Positions 24,965-33,589 of a stretch of 39,285 nt of DNA are shown piece after piece (the stretch's first letter is position 1; each line of letters opens with the position of its first letter). The stretch is taken from assembly GCA_047975545.1 (NCBI GenBank), contig JBKEDS010000028.1, positions 1-39,285 on the forward strand. Direction: 5' to 3'. The DNA is from JBKEDS01 sp047975545 (lineage in GTDB: Bacteria; Bacteroidota; Bacteroidia; Flavobacteriales; Flavobacteriaceae). The notes below the pieces were generated by a model that worked only from the letters and a program-made list of their open reading frames with translations, made no database searches and was not told where the DNA came from. Position numbers and translations under genes: made by a program.

Positions 24965-25240
24965 ATGGCATTAAACATTAAACCATTAGCAAACCGCGTT
25001 CTTATCGAACCAGCCCCAGCCGAAACCAAAACAGCAGCGGGCATTATAATTCCAGACAACGCTAAAGAACGGCCACAAAAAGGCACTGTTGTTGCCGCAG
25101 GAAAAGGCACCAAGGAAGAGCCCGTAACCGTAAAAGTTGGCGATACCGTGCTATATAGCCGACATGCAGGTTCGGAATTAAAATTAGAAGGCAAAGACTA
25201 CCTAATGATGCGCGAAAGCGACATTTGGGCAATTGTATAA
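24965..25240 (+). CDS. groES: Co-chaperonin GroES
   Basis: The 91-residue protein has the GroES fold signature: IKPLANRVLIEPAPAE at the start, the mobile loop TKTAAGIIIPDNAKERPQKG which contacts GroEL, then VKVGDTVLYSRHAG and YLMMRESDIWAIV. It caps the folding chamber. It lies 90 bases before groEL in the same orientation. No CIRCE element (TTAGCACTC-N9-GAGTGCTAA) is present upstream, so HrcA control is not indicated. Confidence 0.98.
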   Translation: MALNIKPLANRVLIEPAPAETKTAAGIIIPDNAKERPQKGTVVAAGKGTKEEPVTVKVGDTVLYSRHAGSELKLEGKDYLMMRESDIWAIV

Positions 25241-25330
25241 CCCCACACAAACCTTTCAAAAAAACTAAAATAAAAACAATCCGTTCCAAGAATCCGAAAC
25301 CTCAAACTTGGAACCTCAAACCAAAATAAA

Positions 25331-26962
25331 ATGGCAAAAGAAATAAAATTCGATATTGAAGCCCGCGACGGTTTAAAACGCGGCGTAGACGCATTGGCCG
25401 ATGCGGTAAAAGTAACCTTAGGCCCCAAAGGCCGCAATGTTATTATTGGCAAAAGTTTTGGCGCACCACAAGTAACAAAGGACGGTGTATCGGTAGCCAA
25501 GGAAATAGAATTAGAAGATGCCCTTGAAAACATGGGCGCGCAAATGGTTAAGGAAGTAGCCTCGAAAACCAACGATTTGGCGGGCGATGGCACCACAACT
25601 GCCACCGTATTGGCGCAAGCTATTGTAAAAGAAGGCTTAAAAAACGTAGCCGCGGGCGCAAACCCAATGGACTTAAAACGTGGTATCGACAAGGCCGTTG
25701 AGGCCATTACCAAGGATTTGGAAAAACAAGCCAAAAAAGTGGGCAACTCTTCGGAAATGATTAAGCAAGTAGCTTCCATTTCGGCCAACAACGACGATAC
25801 TATTGGCGAGTTGATTTCGCAAGCGTTTTCTAAAGTTGGAAAAGAAGGCGTTATTACCGTTGAAGAAGCCAAAGGCATGGACACCTATGTTGATGTAGTT
25901 GAAGGCATGCAGTTCGACCGAGGCTATTTATCGCCTTATTTTGTAACCGATGCCGATAAAATGATTGCCGATTTAGATAATCCGTACATTTTATTATTCG
26001 ATAAAAAAATATCAAACTTACAGGAAATCCTTCCTATTTTAGAACCCGTGGCACAATCTGGCCGCCCGCTTTTAATCGTAGCCGAGGATGTTGATGGGCA
26101 AGCCCTTGCCACCCTTGTGGTTAACAAACTTCGTGGCGGATTAAAAATTGCTGCCGTTAAAGCTCCCGGTTTTGGTGACAGGCGCAAAGCCATGTTAGAG
26201 GATATTGCCATTTTAACAGGCGGTACCGTAATTTCGGAAGAAAGAGGCTTTACCCTTGAAAATGCCGATTTAAGCATGTTGGGCACGGCCGAAACCGTAA
26301 CCATAGATAAGGACAACACTACCATTGTAAACGGTTCGGGCAACGCCAAGGATATTAAAGCCCGCGTAAACCAAATAAAAGCACAAATAGAAACCACCAC
26401 CAGCGATTACGATAAGGAAAAACTCCAGGAACGCTTGGCCAAATTGGCGGGCGGTGTAGCCGTACTTTACGTAGGCGCTGCCAGCGAAGTTGAAATGAAA
26501 GAGAAAAAAGACCGTGTGGACGATGCCCTGCACGCTACAAGAGCAGCCGTTGAAGAAGGCATAGTTGCCGGCGGTGGCGTGGCTTTGGTTAGGGCCAAAT
26601 CGGTTTTGGAAAAACTTACAACCAATAATCTTGACGAAACCACAGGCATACAAATAGTTGCCCGTGCGGTAGAAGCTCCTTTACGCACGATTGTTGAAAA
26701 CGCCGGAGGCGAAGGTTCTGTGGTAACAAACAAGGTTTTGGAAGGCAAAAAAGATTTTGGTTACGATGCCAAAAACGAAGTGTATGTGGATATGCTTAAA
26801 GCCGGCATTATCGACCCTAAAAAAGTAACCCGTGTGGCCTTGGAAAATGCGGCTTCCGTTGCTGGCATGATTTTAACCACCGAGTGTGCCTTGGTAGATA
26901 TTAAAGAAGACACCCCAGCTATGCCGGGCGGCATGGGCGGCGGTATGCCGGGCATGATGTAA
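25331..26962 (+). CDS. groL: Chaperonin GroEL
   Basis: The 543-residue protein is of normal family length. It has the ATP-binding DGTTTATVLAQAI (GDGTTTAT at about 86-93), VTLGPKGRNVIIGKSFGAP near the N terminus, AAVKAPGFGDRRKAMLEDIA in the apical domain, and the flexible Gly-Gly-Met tail (MPGGMGGGMPGMM). It forms the tetradecameric folding chamber with GroES. A strong terminator follows. Confidence 0.99.
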   Translation: MAKEIKFDIEARDGLKRGVDALADAVKVTLGPKGRNVIIGKSFGAPQVTKDGVSVAKEIELEDALENMGAQMVKEVASKTNDLAGDGTTTATVLAQAIVKEGLKNVAAGANPMDLKRGIDKAVEAITKDLEKQAKKVGNSSEMIKQVASISANNDDTIGELISQAFSKVGKEGVITVEEAKGMDTYVDVVEGMQFDRGYLSPYFVTDADKMIADLDNPYILLFDKKISNLQEILPILEPVAQSGRPLLIVAEDVDGQALATLVVNKLRGGLKIAAVKAPGFGDRRKAMLEDIAILTGGTVISEERGFTLENADLSMLGTAETVTIDKDNTTIVNGSGNAKDIKARVNQIKAQIETTTSDYDKEKLQERLAKLAGGVAVLYVGAASEVEMKEKKDRVDDALHATRAAVEEGIVAGGGVALVRAKSVLEKLTTNNLDETTGIQIVARAVEAPLRTIVENAGGEGSVVTNKVLEGKKDFGYDAKNEVYVDMLKAGIIDPKKVTRVALENAASVAGMILTTECALVDIKEDTPAMPGGMGGGMPGMM

Positions 26963-26987
26963 CGCACATTAGACGTTAAATAAAATT

Positions 26988-27025
26988 AAAAAACGCTTCA
27001 AAAAAAGTTTTTCGAAGCGTTTTTT
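26988..27025 (+). terminator. Terminator after groEL
   Basis: AAAACGCTTC and GAAGCGTTTT arms form a stem with a run of A/T in the loop, followed by six T residues. Confidence 0.85.
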
Positions 27026-27048
27026 GTTTCTCCTACAAACCGTTACAG

Positions 27049-27414
27049 CTAATCTTTTCCATCGGTTTTATGGTCGTCTACAACGGCATTGTCCCTATAT
27101 TTACAGCAGGGGTGTACACTGTTATAGGCTTCGTCCGTTGCTTTTAGGTCCTTGGTATCGTGGCCTGCTTTTGCAATATTTTGTTTAATACTGTCCATGT
27201 TTGTTTTGCGCGCATCGAAAAACAGTTTTAGCTCATGGGTTTTAACATCCCAATTGGCGCTTTTAACACCTTTGGTAGCCAAACAGGCTTTTTCTATCCT
27301 GCTTTTGCACATCATGCAAACGCCATCGACATCTATCGAAGCTATTGCGTTTTTGTTTTGCGCAAATGTTGCCACGCCAAAAAAGAGTAACGAAATGGTT
27401 AAAATGTGTTTCAT
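27049..27414 (-). CDS. Secreted heavy-metal-associated (HMA) domain protein
   Basis: The 121-residue protein has a signal peptide (MKHILTISLLFFGVATFAQ) and one HMA/ferredoxin-like domain (about 23-95), with metal site VDGVCMMCKSRIEKAC in place of the usual MxCxxC. The tail has PCCKYRDNAVVDDHK, a second Cys pair near His residues. HMA proteins carry copper or related soft metals. It is the last gene of a minus-strand cluster behind the TonB receptor (22 bases apart), so a periplasmic metal-relay role is likely. Confidence 0.85.
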   Translation of the reverse strand: MKHILTISLLFFGVATFAQNKNAIASIDVDGVCMMCKSRIEKACLATKGVKSANWDVKTHELKLFFDARKTNMDSIKQNIAKAGHDTKDLKATDEAYNSVHPCCKYRDNAVVDDHKTDGKD

Positions 27415-27436
27415 TTTTTGTGGTTTTTGTTTGTTG

Positions 27437-29686
27437 TTATTTTATTTTAAATCGTAATCCAGCATAATACATACTGCCATAAATAGGGCCGTACACAAAA
27501 GTAGTATCAAAATTTGAACCAAACGGATTGTCGGTCGCCAAAATTGGGGTTTGCTGCTTTACGTTGGTAATGTTTTCGCCTCCCAAATACACTTCGAACC
27601 TTGATGAAAACACTTTGGTTATTTGTGCGTTTAAAGTAGAAACCGTTGGTGTAAAGGCTGGCAATTGGTACTGAACGGGATTGCTTGTTGTTGAAGAAAA
27701 ACGCTGCTCGCCCAGCCAATTAAAAGTTGTATCGAATTTCCATTGCCCCCCGTTTTCTTTCGTATTTGTTTCAAAAGAAGCATTGGCAAAAATCCTATGC
27801 TTGGGCACTAACGGTTTTTGCAACTTTCCGGAATTGTACTGGGTTTGCACATCGTAAAACTTGTAGGCCGTTCGTAAATTTAAATGCTCTAAAAGGTTAT
27901 AGTTTAATTCAACTTGAAAACTATTAGCAAAACTCGAACCATCTAAGTTATAAAAGTTGACTTCCTGTGGGTTTTCATAATCTACCACGACTTGATTTTT
28001 AAAATCGGTTCTGTAAAAATCCACCGTTACATCGGCTTGGCGTCCAAAAAGGTTAAAGCCTTGTAGGTACGATACGCCATAGTTCCAGGCAATTTCGGGA
28101 TCCAACCCATAAATTTCACCCGTATTGTTTAAAATATTTATACGGCGCGAGGTGGCAAACATATTTTGGTTTTCGGTAAAAATATTGGCACTGCGCTTGC
28201 CCCGCCCAAAGGATGCCCTAAAAGCCGATTTTCCCCAAGGCGCATAGCGCAAATGAAACCGTGGCGTAATAAAATTGCCCAACAAATTGTGGTGGTCCGC
28301 CCGAATGCCTGCCGTTAAGTTCAGCTTGCTTAAATTATCGTAATTATATTCAAAAAAAGCACCTATCGAGTTTTCGGTACGCTTGTAATTTGGGGCTAAA
28401 TTTTGTACCGCAATAGCTTCGTTATAGTGGTCGTAAGTGTAGCTCAGCCCTGTTTTAAATTTATGCCGCGAATCGCTAATTATAGAGTTATAAATAGCAT
28501 TAGCGTAAAGGCTGTTGTGCGTTATGTCGTATTGGTTCAGCCCAAAGTACGAGTCTTGCTTATGGCTGCTAAAAGCGGTTTGTACGCCAAGGCTTTGCCA
28601 AGGTATTTCGGGGTTTACATACCCCAATTTAGCCGAAATTTCGTAGCGCTTGGTACCTACCTCGCTACCCCAGGCGTTTGTGGTTAGCTTATCGGTTTTG
28701 GGATTAAAACCAAGCTGTCCGGTTTGTTTGCTGTCGTTTAAAAACTTCACATTAATAAAACTAATCAAACCCTTTTCGGCGTTGGTGTATTGCCAGCGGT
28801 TCATTAGGTTTATTTGGTTGTACAGGGGCATATCCAAAAAGCCGTCGTTGTTTACATCGTGTTTTTTGTTGTGGGTATTGCCGTGTACGTACAAACCGGT
28901 ATGCCATTTGTTGCTAACCTTTGTATTAAAGTGGGTGTTTAGCTCCATTCTTTCGCTTGATGCGCCGTATAGGTTAAGGTAAAATTTGTTATCGGTTGCG
29001 GGCTTTACCAATTCGGTATTAATGCTGCCCGCAATACTTTCGTAACCGTTAACCACACTGCCTGCGCCTTTTGTAACTTGTATACTTTCCACCCAAGTAC
29101 CGGGAATAAAACTTAGCCCATAGGTTTGCGAAGCACCACGGATGGACGGTATGTTTTCGGTTGCTATTAAAATATAAGGGCTTGTTAGGCCCAACATTTT
29201 TATTTGTCGGGTTCCGGTTAGGGCATCGGCAAAGTTAACGTCGATGGACGGATTGGTTTCAAAACTTTCCGATAGGTTGCAACAGGCCGCTTTTAACAAT
29301 TCGTCGCTGCTAATGGTTAAGGTGTTTGCCGCCTTAATATACGATTTTGCGGTGGCTTGTTTTCGCGAAGTTACCACAACCTCGTCCAGATTATCGGTAG
29401 GCCGCAGCCAATGGTGTACCATTTTTGGTGCCGTAATGCTTAAAGTATCGGTTTTAAAACCAACGTAGCTTATTACCAGTTTGGCGTATTCTTTTTTATA
29501 ATCTATGGTGAATTTACCATCAATATCGGTAACCGTACCAACGGTGGTGTTCAACCAATATACGTTAGCGCCGGCCAAGCCTATGTGCTTGTTTTCGGGG
29601 TTTGCTTCCATGACCATTCCTGTTATTTTGCTTTGCGAAACAACGGCCAATGGCATAAAAAACAATAGATATATTATTTTTTTCAT
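27437..29686 (-). CDS. TonB-dependent outer-membrane receptor (probable metal transporter)
   Basis: The 749-residue protein has a signal peptide (MKKIIYLLFFMPLAVVSQSK), an N-terminal carboxypeptidase-regulatory-like domain (about 20-105, ITGMVMEANPENKHIGLAGA), a plug domain (about 115-230) and a 22-strand barrel. The plug contains an unusual vicinal Cys pair in LLKAACCNLSESFETNPSID, characteristic of a subgroup linked with HMA and HYC_CC_PP genes. SVVNGYESIAGSINTELV is also conserved. It ends YYAGLRFKIK (aromatic-rich strand). It probably imports a metal or metal chelate with TonB energy; copper is suggested by the neighbours, not shown. Confidence 0.9.
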   Translation of the reverse strand: MKKIIYLLFFMPLAVVSQSKITGMVMEANPENKHIGLAGANVYWLNTTVGTVTDIDGKFTIDYKKEYAKLVISYVGFKTDTLSITAPKMVHHWLRPTDNLDEVVVTSRKQATAKSYIKAANTLTISSDELLKAACCNLSESFETNPSIDVNFADALTGTRQIKMLGLTSPYILIATENIPSIRGASQTYGLSFIPGTWVESIQVTKGAGSVVNGYESIAGSINTELVKPATDNKFYLNLYGASSERMELNTHFNTKVSNKWHTGLYVHGNTHNKKHDVNNDGFLDMPLYNQINLMNRWQYTNAEKGLISFINVKFLNDSKQTGQLGFNPKTDKLTTNAWGSEVGTKRYEISAKLGYVNPEIPWQSLGVQTAFSSHKQDSYFGLNQYDITHNSLYANAIYNSIISDSRHKFKTGLSYTYDHYNEAIAVQNLAPNYKRTENSIGAFFEYNYDNLSKLNLTAGIRADHHNLLGNFITPRFHLRYAPWGKSAFRASFGRGKRSANIFTENQNMFATSRRINILNNTGEIYGLDPEIAWNYGVSYLQGFNLFGRQADVTVDFYRTDFKNQVVVDYENPQEVNFYNLDGSSFANSFQVELNYNLLEHLNLRTAYKFYDVQTQYNSGKLQKPLVPKHRIFANASFETNTKENGGQWKFDTTFNWLGEQRFSSTTSNPVQYQLPAFTPTVSTLNAQITKVFSSRFEVYLGGENITNVKQQTPILATDNPFGSNFDTTFVYGPIYGSMYYAGLRFKIK

Positions 29687-29753
29687 TTTGAATTTGATTT
29701 TTTTTTGAATTGAATTGAATTTGAATTGGGTTTCAACTAATACATTCGGGATG

Positions 29754-29786
29754 TTTTGTTGAATGGCTTAAAACTTTTCAACAAAA
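29754..29786. promoter_or_regulatory. 10-bp perfect inverted repeat upstream of the TonB receptor gene
   Basis: TTTTGTTGAA (29754-29763) and TTCAACAAAA (29777-29786) are perfect inverted arms around 13 bases. It lies in the 168-base leader between the HYC_CC_PP gene and the receptor gene. No T run follows on either strand, so it is more likely an operator or an mRNA structure than a terminator. Confidence 0.45.
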
Positions 29787-29854
29787 AGACAGTCCTCCAA
29801 AGAAAATTTAGGATAAACTTTAAGCCCGAACAACATTCGGAATAAAAAAAGAAA

Positions 29855-30259
29855 TCAAATTAAAAATACTTGGTCGCGCACCTGTATATCGGCAACCAAG
29901 TTGGGCGGAGAGTAATTTTTATGCGGAATTATTTGCTTTGGCAAACTTTCGAACAAGCCCAAAAACGCATAGGCATAGCTTACCAAAAACACTTGCTGGG
30001 CATGCTCCAAATCGGTAAGCGCTGTTACGGTTAGCTCGTCCTGACCCTTAATGAGGTCTACCGTATCGTTGCAGCAACTTTTTTCCTTAACCGAAGGGGT
30101 TTTGGCATCCATGCCCTCGGTTTCCGAGCATTTTTCTACTGCCGAAAAAATGGAAACATCAATTAAAGTATCGCCACAAAAATGTTTTTCAACCGTAAAC
30201 GACACCGTTGAAAACACGACCAAAATAGCCATGAAAACCGAAACCATTTTATGTAGCAT
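29855..30259 (-). CDS. HYC_CC_PP family protein (metal-associated)
   Basis: The 134-residue protein starts at the ATG at 30259; a GTG at 30271 is an alternative, but a possible -7 element at 30276-30283 (TAATTTTG on the minus strand) makes the ATG more plausible. A hydrophobic signal or anchor (VFMAILVVFSTVSF) precedes the defining motifs KHFCGDTL (HxC), KSCCNDTV (CC) and YSPPNLV (PP). The family is of unknown function but tends to sit beside TonB receptors and HMA proteins in Bacteroidota. Cys and His ligands imply metal binding. It is the first gene of the cluster. Confidence 0.82.
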   Translation of the reverse strand: MLHKMVSVFMAILVVFSTVSFTVEKHFCGDTLIDVSIFSAVEKCSETEGMDAKTPSVKEKSCCNDTVDLIKGQDELTVTALTDLEHAQQVFLVSYAYAFLGLFESLPKQIIPHKNYSPPNLVADIQVRDQVFLI

Positions 30260-30311
30260 TTGCCTTATCACACCGCAAAATTAAAAAATATTTTTTATTA
30301 GATGGCTTTTT

Positions 30312-30345
30312 ATGTTATGGTTAACATTTTAGCGCAACATAACAT
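30312..30345. promoter_or_regulatory. Repeated ATGTTA/TAACAT motifs, candidate operator
   Basis: ATGTTA (30312-30317), then TAACAT at 30322-30327, form a perfect inverted repeat with a 4-base gap; a third half-site TAACAT lies at 30340-30345. ATGTTATG (30312-30319) is also the exact complement of CATAACAT (30338-30345). The motif lies between the divergent metal cluster and the GAF gene and could control both. Confidence 0.45.
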
Positions 30346-30346
30346 T

Positions 30347-30354
30347 TACCTTTG
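30347..30354 (+). promoter_or_regulatory. -7 element of the GAF-domain gene promoter
   Basis: TACCTTTG is an exact TAnnTTTG match, 18 bases before the ATG at 30373. No TTTG is found at the -33 position; that area is occupied by the TAACAT repeats, so an activator may be needed. Confidence 0.5.
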
Positions 30355-30372
30355 CCCTAAAACGTCCCGAAC

Positions 30373-30828
30373 ATGATTTTTGAAACTTTAAAACCGCAAA
30401 TAACGGCAATTACAACCAATACCAAAAAACCGATAAACGAACGCCTTTTAAGCATTTGCCAATTATTAAAAACCAATATAACGTATTATAATTGGGTGGG
30501 GTTTTATTTTAGAAATGGTGAAAAAGAAGAACTTAAACTGGGCCCGTACGTTGGCCTCCCGACCGACCATACCGTTATTCCGTTTGGCAAGGGCATTTGC
30601 GGGCAAGTAGCCGTAAGCAATAAAAACTTTGTGGTACCCGATGTGGCCGCACAGGACAATTACATTGCGTGCAGCATTAGCGTTAAGGCCGAAATCGTGG
30701 TTCCTGTTTTTGTAAACGGCAAAAACATTAGGCAAATAGATATAGACTCAAACACCTTAAACCCCTTTACCAAAGCCGACGAGGATTTTCTGGAATTTGT
30801 ATGCCGCCAAGTGGCTGCAATCCTGTAA
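30373..30828 (+). CDS. GAF-domain protein, probable free methionine-(R)-sulfoxide reductase
   Basis: The 151-residue protein is a single GAF domain with the fRMsr pattern: YYNWVGFYF near residue 38, ELKLGPYVG, then FGKGICGQVAVSNKNFVVPDV and NYIACSISVKAEIVVPVF. Two cysteines, in GICG and IACS, correspond to conserved redox cysteines of the family. The third one seen in E. coli and yeast enzymes (in a PAC-like motif) is replaced by PTD. The enzyme reduces free Met-R-sulfoxide, an oxidative-damage repair role. No signal peptide is present. It is divergent from the metal-handling cluster. Confidence 0.82.
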   Translation: MIFETLKPQITAITTNTKKPINERLLSICQLLKTNITYYNWVGFYFRNGEKEELKLGPYVGLPTDHTVIPFGKGICGQVAVSNKNFVVPDVAAQDNYIACSISVKAEIVVPVFVNGKNIRQIDIDSNTLNPFTKADEDFLEFVCRQVAAIL

Positions 30829-30869
30829 AAATTTCACCTTAAAAATCCGCTTGTTAACAACTTTCGTAT

Positions 30870-30896
30870 TTGGTTGAAAAACCAATTTGTTTTTTG
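30870..30896 (+). terminator. Weak terminator after the GAF gene
   Basis: TTGGTT (30870-30875), GAAA loop and AACCAA (30880-30885) are followed by a T-rich run. Confidence 0.45.
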
Positions 30897-30908
30897 ATTT
30901 ATAATCCC

Positions 30909-30937
30909 TTGTTTTTTAGTTGAAATAACTACTTTTG
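30909..30937 (+). promoter_or_regulatory. purH promoter
   Basis: TTG (30909-30911) and TACTTTTG (30930-30937) are 18 bases apart, one short of the consensus spacing, and lie 25 bases before the purH ATG. Confidence 0.55.
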
Positions 30938-30961
30938 CAACTTACAAGGACTTTTTAAAAA

Positions 30962-32494
30962 ATGAGCAACGAAAAAACAATAAAATCGGCATTAATTTCA
31001 GTATTTAGCAAGGACGGTTTAGCGCCTATCGTAAAAAAACTAAACGGGCAAGGCGTAACCATTTATTCCACCGGGGGTACCCAAAAATTTATAAACGATT
31101 TGGGTATCGATGTTGTGCCTGTTGAAGAAATAACCTCCTACCCCTCAATCCTTGGCGGGCGTGTAAAAACATTGCACCCAAAGGTGTTTGGCGGTATTTT
31201 AAACCGACAAAACAACGAAAGCGATATTAAAGAATTAACGGATTTTGAAATCCCCCAAATCGATGTGGTTATTGTCGATTTATATCCGTTTGAAAAAACA
31301 GTAGCCTCCGGCGCAAGCGAGCAGGATATTATTGAAAAAATTGATATTGGCGGTATTTCGTTAATTCGTGCCGCGGCCAAAAACTTTGCCGACGTAACCT
31401 GCGTGGCTTCGGTTAACGATTATGCCGAGTTTTTGGATATTATTACCCAAAACAACGGCAAGATTTCGTTGGAAAACCGCAAACGCTTTGCAACAAAAGC
31501 CTTTAACGTATCCTCGCACTACGATACGGCTATCTTCAACTATTTTAATAAAGACAAAGAAGAAGTAGTTTTAAAAATAAGCGACACCAACGGCAAAACC
31601 CTGCGTTACGGCGAAAACCCGCACCAAAAAGGTTGGTTTTTTGGCGATTTCGATGCCATGTTTACCAAACTAAACGGCAAAGAATTAAGCTACAACAACC
31701 TTTTGGATGTCGATGCCGCCGTAAACCTAATAAACGAATTTAAGGGCGAAGCGCCCACATTTGCCATTTTAAAGCACAACAATGCTTGCGGTTTTGCCCA
31801 AAGCCATACCATTCACCAAGCCTATATCGATGCCTTGGCGGGCGACCCCGTTTCGGCTTTCGGTGGCGTGCTAATTAGCAACACCGAAATTGACGATACA
31901 ACGGCCGAGGAAATAAGCAGCTTGTTTTGCGAAGTTATTATTGCGCCCTCATACCAAACCAAAGCCTTGGAAATTTTAAGGGCAAAGAAAAATAGAATTA
32001 TTTTAATATTGAACGACGTTGAACTGCCCAGCACCAATGTTCGCAGCTGTTTAAACGGCGTTTTGGTACAGGACAGAAATAACATTACCGACACTATTGA
32101 AGGTTTAACGTACGTTACCAACAATAAACCAACGCAAAATGAGTTAGAGGATTTAATATTTGCGTCAAAAATTTGCAAGCACACCAAATCGAACACCATT
32201 GTTTTGGTAAAAAACAAACAATTGTACGCCAGTGGAACGGGACAAACCAGCCGTGTTGATGCCTTGGAGCAAGCTATACACAAAGCCAAATCGTTCAACT
32301 TCGATTTAAACGGAGCCGTCATGGCCAGCGATGCGTTTTTTCCGTTTCCCGATTGTGTCGAAATTGCCAAAAACGCAGGTATTACAGCGGTAATCCAACC
32401 GGGGGGCTCCATAAAGGACCAACTGAGTATTGATTACTGCAACACCAACAACGTGGCCATGGTATTTACCGGAACACGCCACTTTAAACATTAA
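30962..32494 (+). CDS. purH: Bifunctional AICAR formyltransferase / IMP cyclohydrolase
   Basis: The 510-residue protein carries out the last two steps of purine synthesis (AICAR to FAICAR to IMP). The N-terminal MGS-like IMP cyclohydrolase domain (about 1-190) has ALISVFSKDGL, STGGTQKFI and GGRVKTLHPKVFGGIL. The AICARFT domain (about 195-510) has LRYGENPHQKGWF, LKHNNACGFAQS, DPVSAFGGVLISN, GQTSRVDALEQAI and SDAFFPFPD. The length is normal. It is a stand-alone gene with its own promoter; no other pur genes are adjacent. Confidence 0.98.
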   Translation: MSNEKTIKSALISVFSKDGLAPIVKKLNGQGVTIYSTGGTQKFINDLGIDVVPVEEITSYPSILGGRVKTLHPKVFGGILNRQNNESDIKELTDFEIPQIDVVIVDLYPFEKTVASGASEQDIIEKIDIGGISLIRAAAKNFADVTCVASVNDYAEFLDIITQNNGKISLENRKRFATKAFNVSSHYDTAIFNYFNKDKEEVVLKISDTNGKTLRYGENPHQKGWFFGDFDAMFTKLNGKELSYNNLLDVDAAVNLINEFKGEAPTFAILKHNNACGFAQSHTIHQAYIDALAGDPVSAFGGVLISNTEIDDTTAEEISSLFCEVIIAPSYQTKALEILRAKKNRIILILNDVELPSTNVRSCLNGVLVQDRNNITDTIEGLTYVTNNKPTQNELEDLIFASKICKHTKSNTIVLVKNKQLYASGTGQTSRVDALEQAIHKAKSFNFDLNGAVMASDAFFPFPDCVEIAKNAGITAVIQPGGSIKDQLSIDYCNTNNVAMVFTGTRHFKH

Positions 32495-32548
32495 TTTATA
32501 AGATTTTATCATACCTTTACGCATATTCAAAACTAATTAATAACGCAC

Positions 32549-33577
32549 ATGGGATTTTTTGACTTCTTAACCGAAGAAATTGCAATAGATTTAGGCACTG
32601 CCAACACATTAATTATCCATAACGACAAAGTTGTTGTAGATGCCCCTTCCATAGTAGCCCGCGACCGTGTTTCGGGCAAGATAATAGCAGTAGGGCAAGA
32701 AGCCAGTTTAATGCAAGGCAAAACACACGAGAACATAAAAACCATCCGCCCATTAAAAGATGGCGTTATAGCCGATTTTGATGCCTCCGAACAAATGATA
32801 AGTATGTTTATTAAAAACATACCGGCCTTAAAAAAGAAACTGTTTACACCCTCGTTGCGTATGGTAGTTTGTATTCCTTCGGGCATTACCGAGGTAGAAA
32901 TGCGGGCCGTAAAGGAAAGCGCCGAGCGTGTTAACGGCAAGGAGGTTTACCTAATTCACGAGCCTATGGCAGCCGCTATTGGCATTGGCGTGGATATTAT
33001 GCAACCAAAAGGCAATATGGTGGTAGACATAGGCGGCGGAACCACCGAAATTGCCGTTATTGCCCTTGGCGGTATTGTATGCGATAAATCGGTTAAAATT
33101 GCGGGCGACGTATTTACCAACGATATTGTGTACTACATGCGCACCCAGCACAATCTTTACGTAGGCGAACGCACCGCCGAAAAAATAAAAGTACAAATTG
33201 GCGCCGCCACCGAAGATTTAGAACTTCCCCCGGACGATATGAGTGTTCAAGGGCGCGATTTGCTTACCGGAAAGCCAAAACAAGTTTCCATATCGTTTAG
33301 GGAAATAGCCAAGGCTTTGGACAAGTCCATTTTACGTATCGAGGATGCCGTTATGGAAACCTTGGGGCAAACTCCGCCCGAATTGGCTGCCGATATTTAC
33401 AACACCGGGATTTATTTAGCAGGCGGCGGTTCCATGCTTCGCGGCTTGGACAAACGCTTATCCTTAAAAACCGACCTACCCGTTTACATTGCCGAGGACC
33501 CCTTAAGAGCTGTTGTAAGAGGCACGGGTATAACGCTTAAAAATTTACCTAAATTTAAAAACGTATTGATTAAATAG
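32549..33577 (+). CDS. mreB: Rod-shape-determining actin homologue MreB
   Basis: The 342-residue actin-fold ATPase has phosphate-1 motif IAIDLGTANTLI, connecting region VVDIGGGTTEIAVIALGG, and adenosine motif YLAGGGSMLRGLDKRL. It polymerises under the inner membrane and steers the elongasome. It is the first gene of the mre operon; mreC starts 12 bases downstream. Confidence 0.98.
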   Translation: MGFFDFLTEEIAIDLGTANTLIIHNDKVVVDAPSIVARDRVSGKIIAVGQEASLMQGKTHENIKTIRPLKDGVIADFDASEQMISMFIKNIPALKKKLFTPSLRMVVCIPSGITEVEMRAVKESAERVNGKEVYLIHEPMAAAIGIGVDIMQPKGNMVVDIGGGTTEIAVIALGGIVCDKSVKIAGDVFTNDIVYYMRTQHNLYVGERTAEKIKVQIGAATEDLELPPDDMSVQGRDLLTGKPKQVSISFREIAKALDKSILRIEDAVMETLGQTPPELAADIYNTGIYLAGGGSMLRGLDKRLSLKTDLPVYIAEDPLRAVVRGTGITLKNLPKFKNVLIK

Positions 33578-33589
33578 GATTAACAACAC

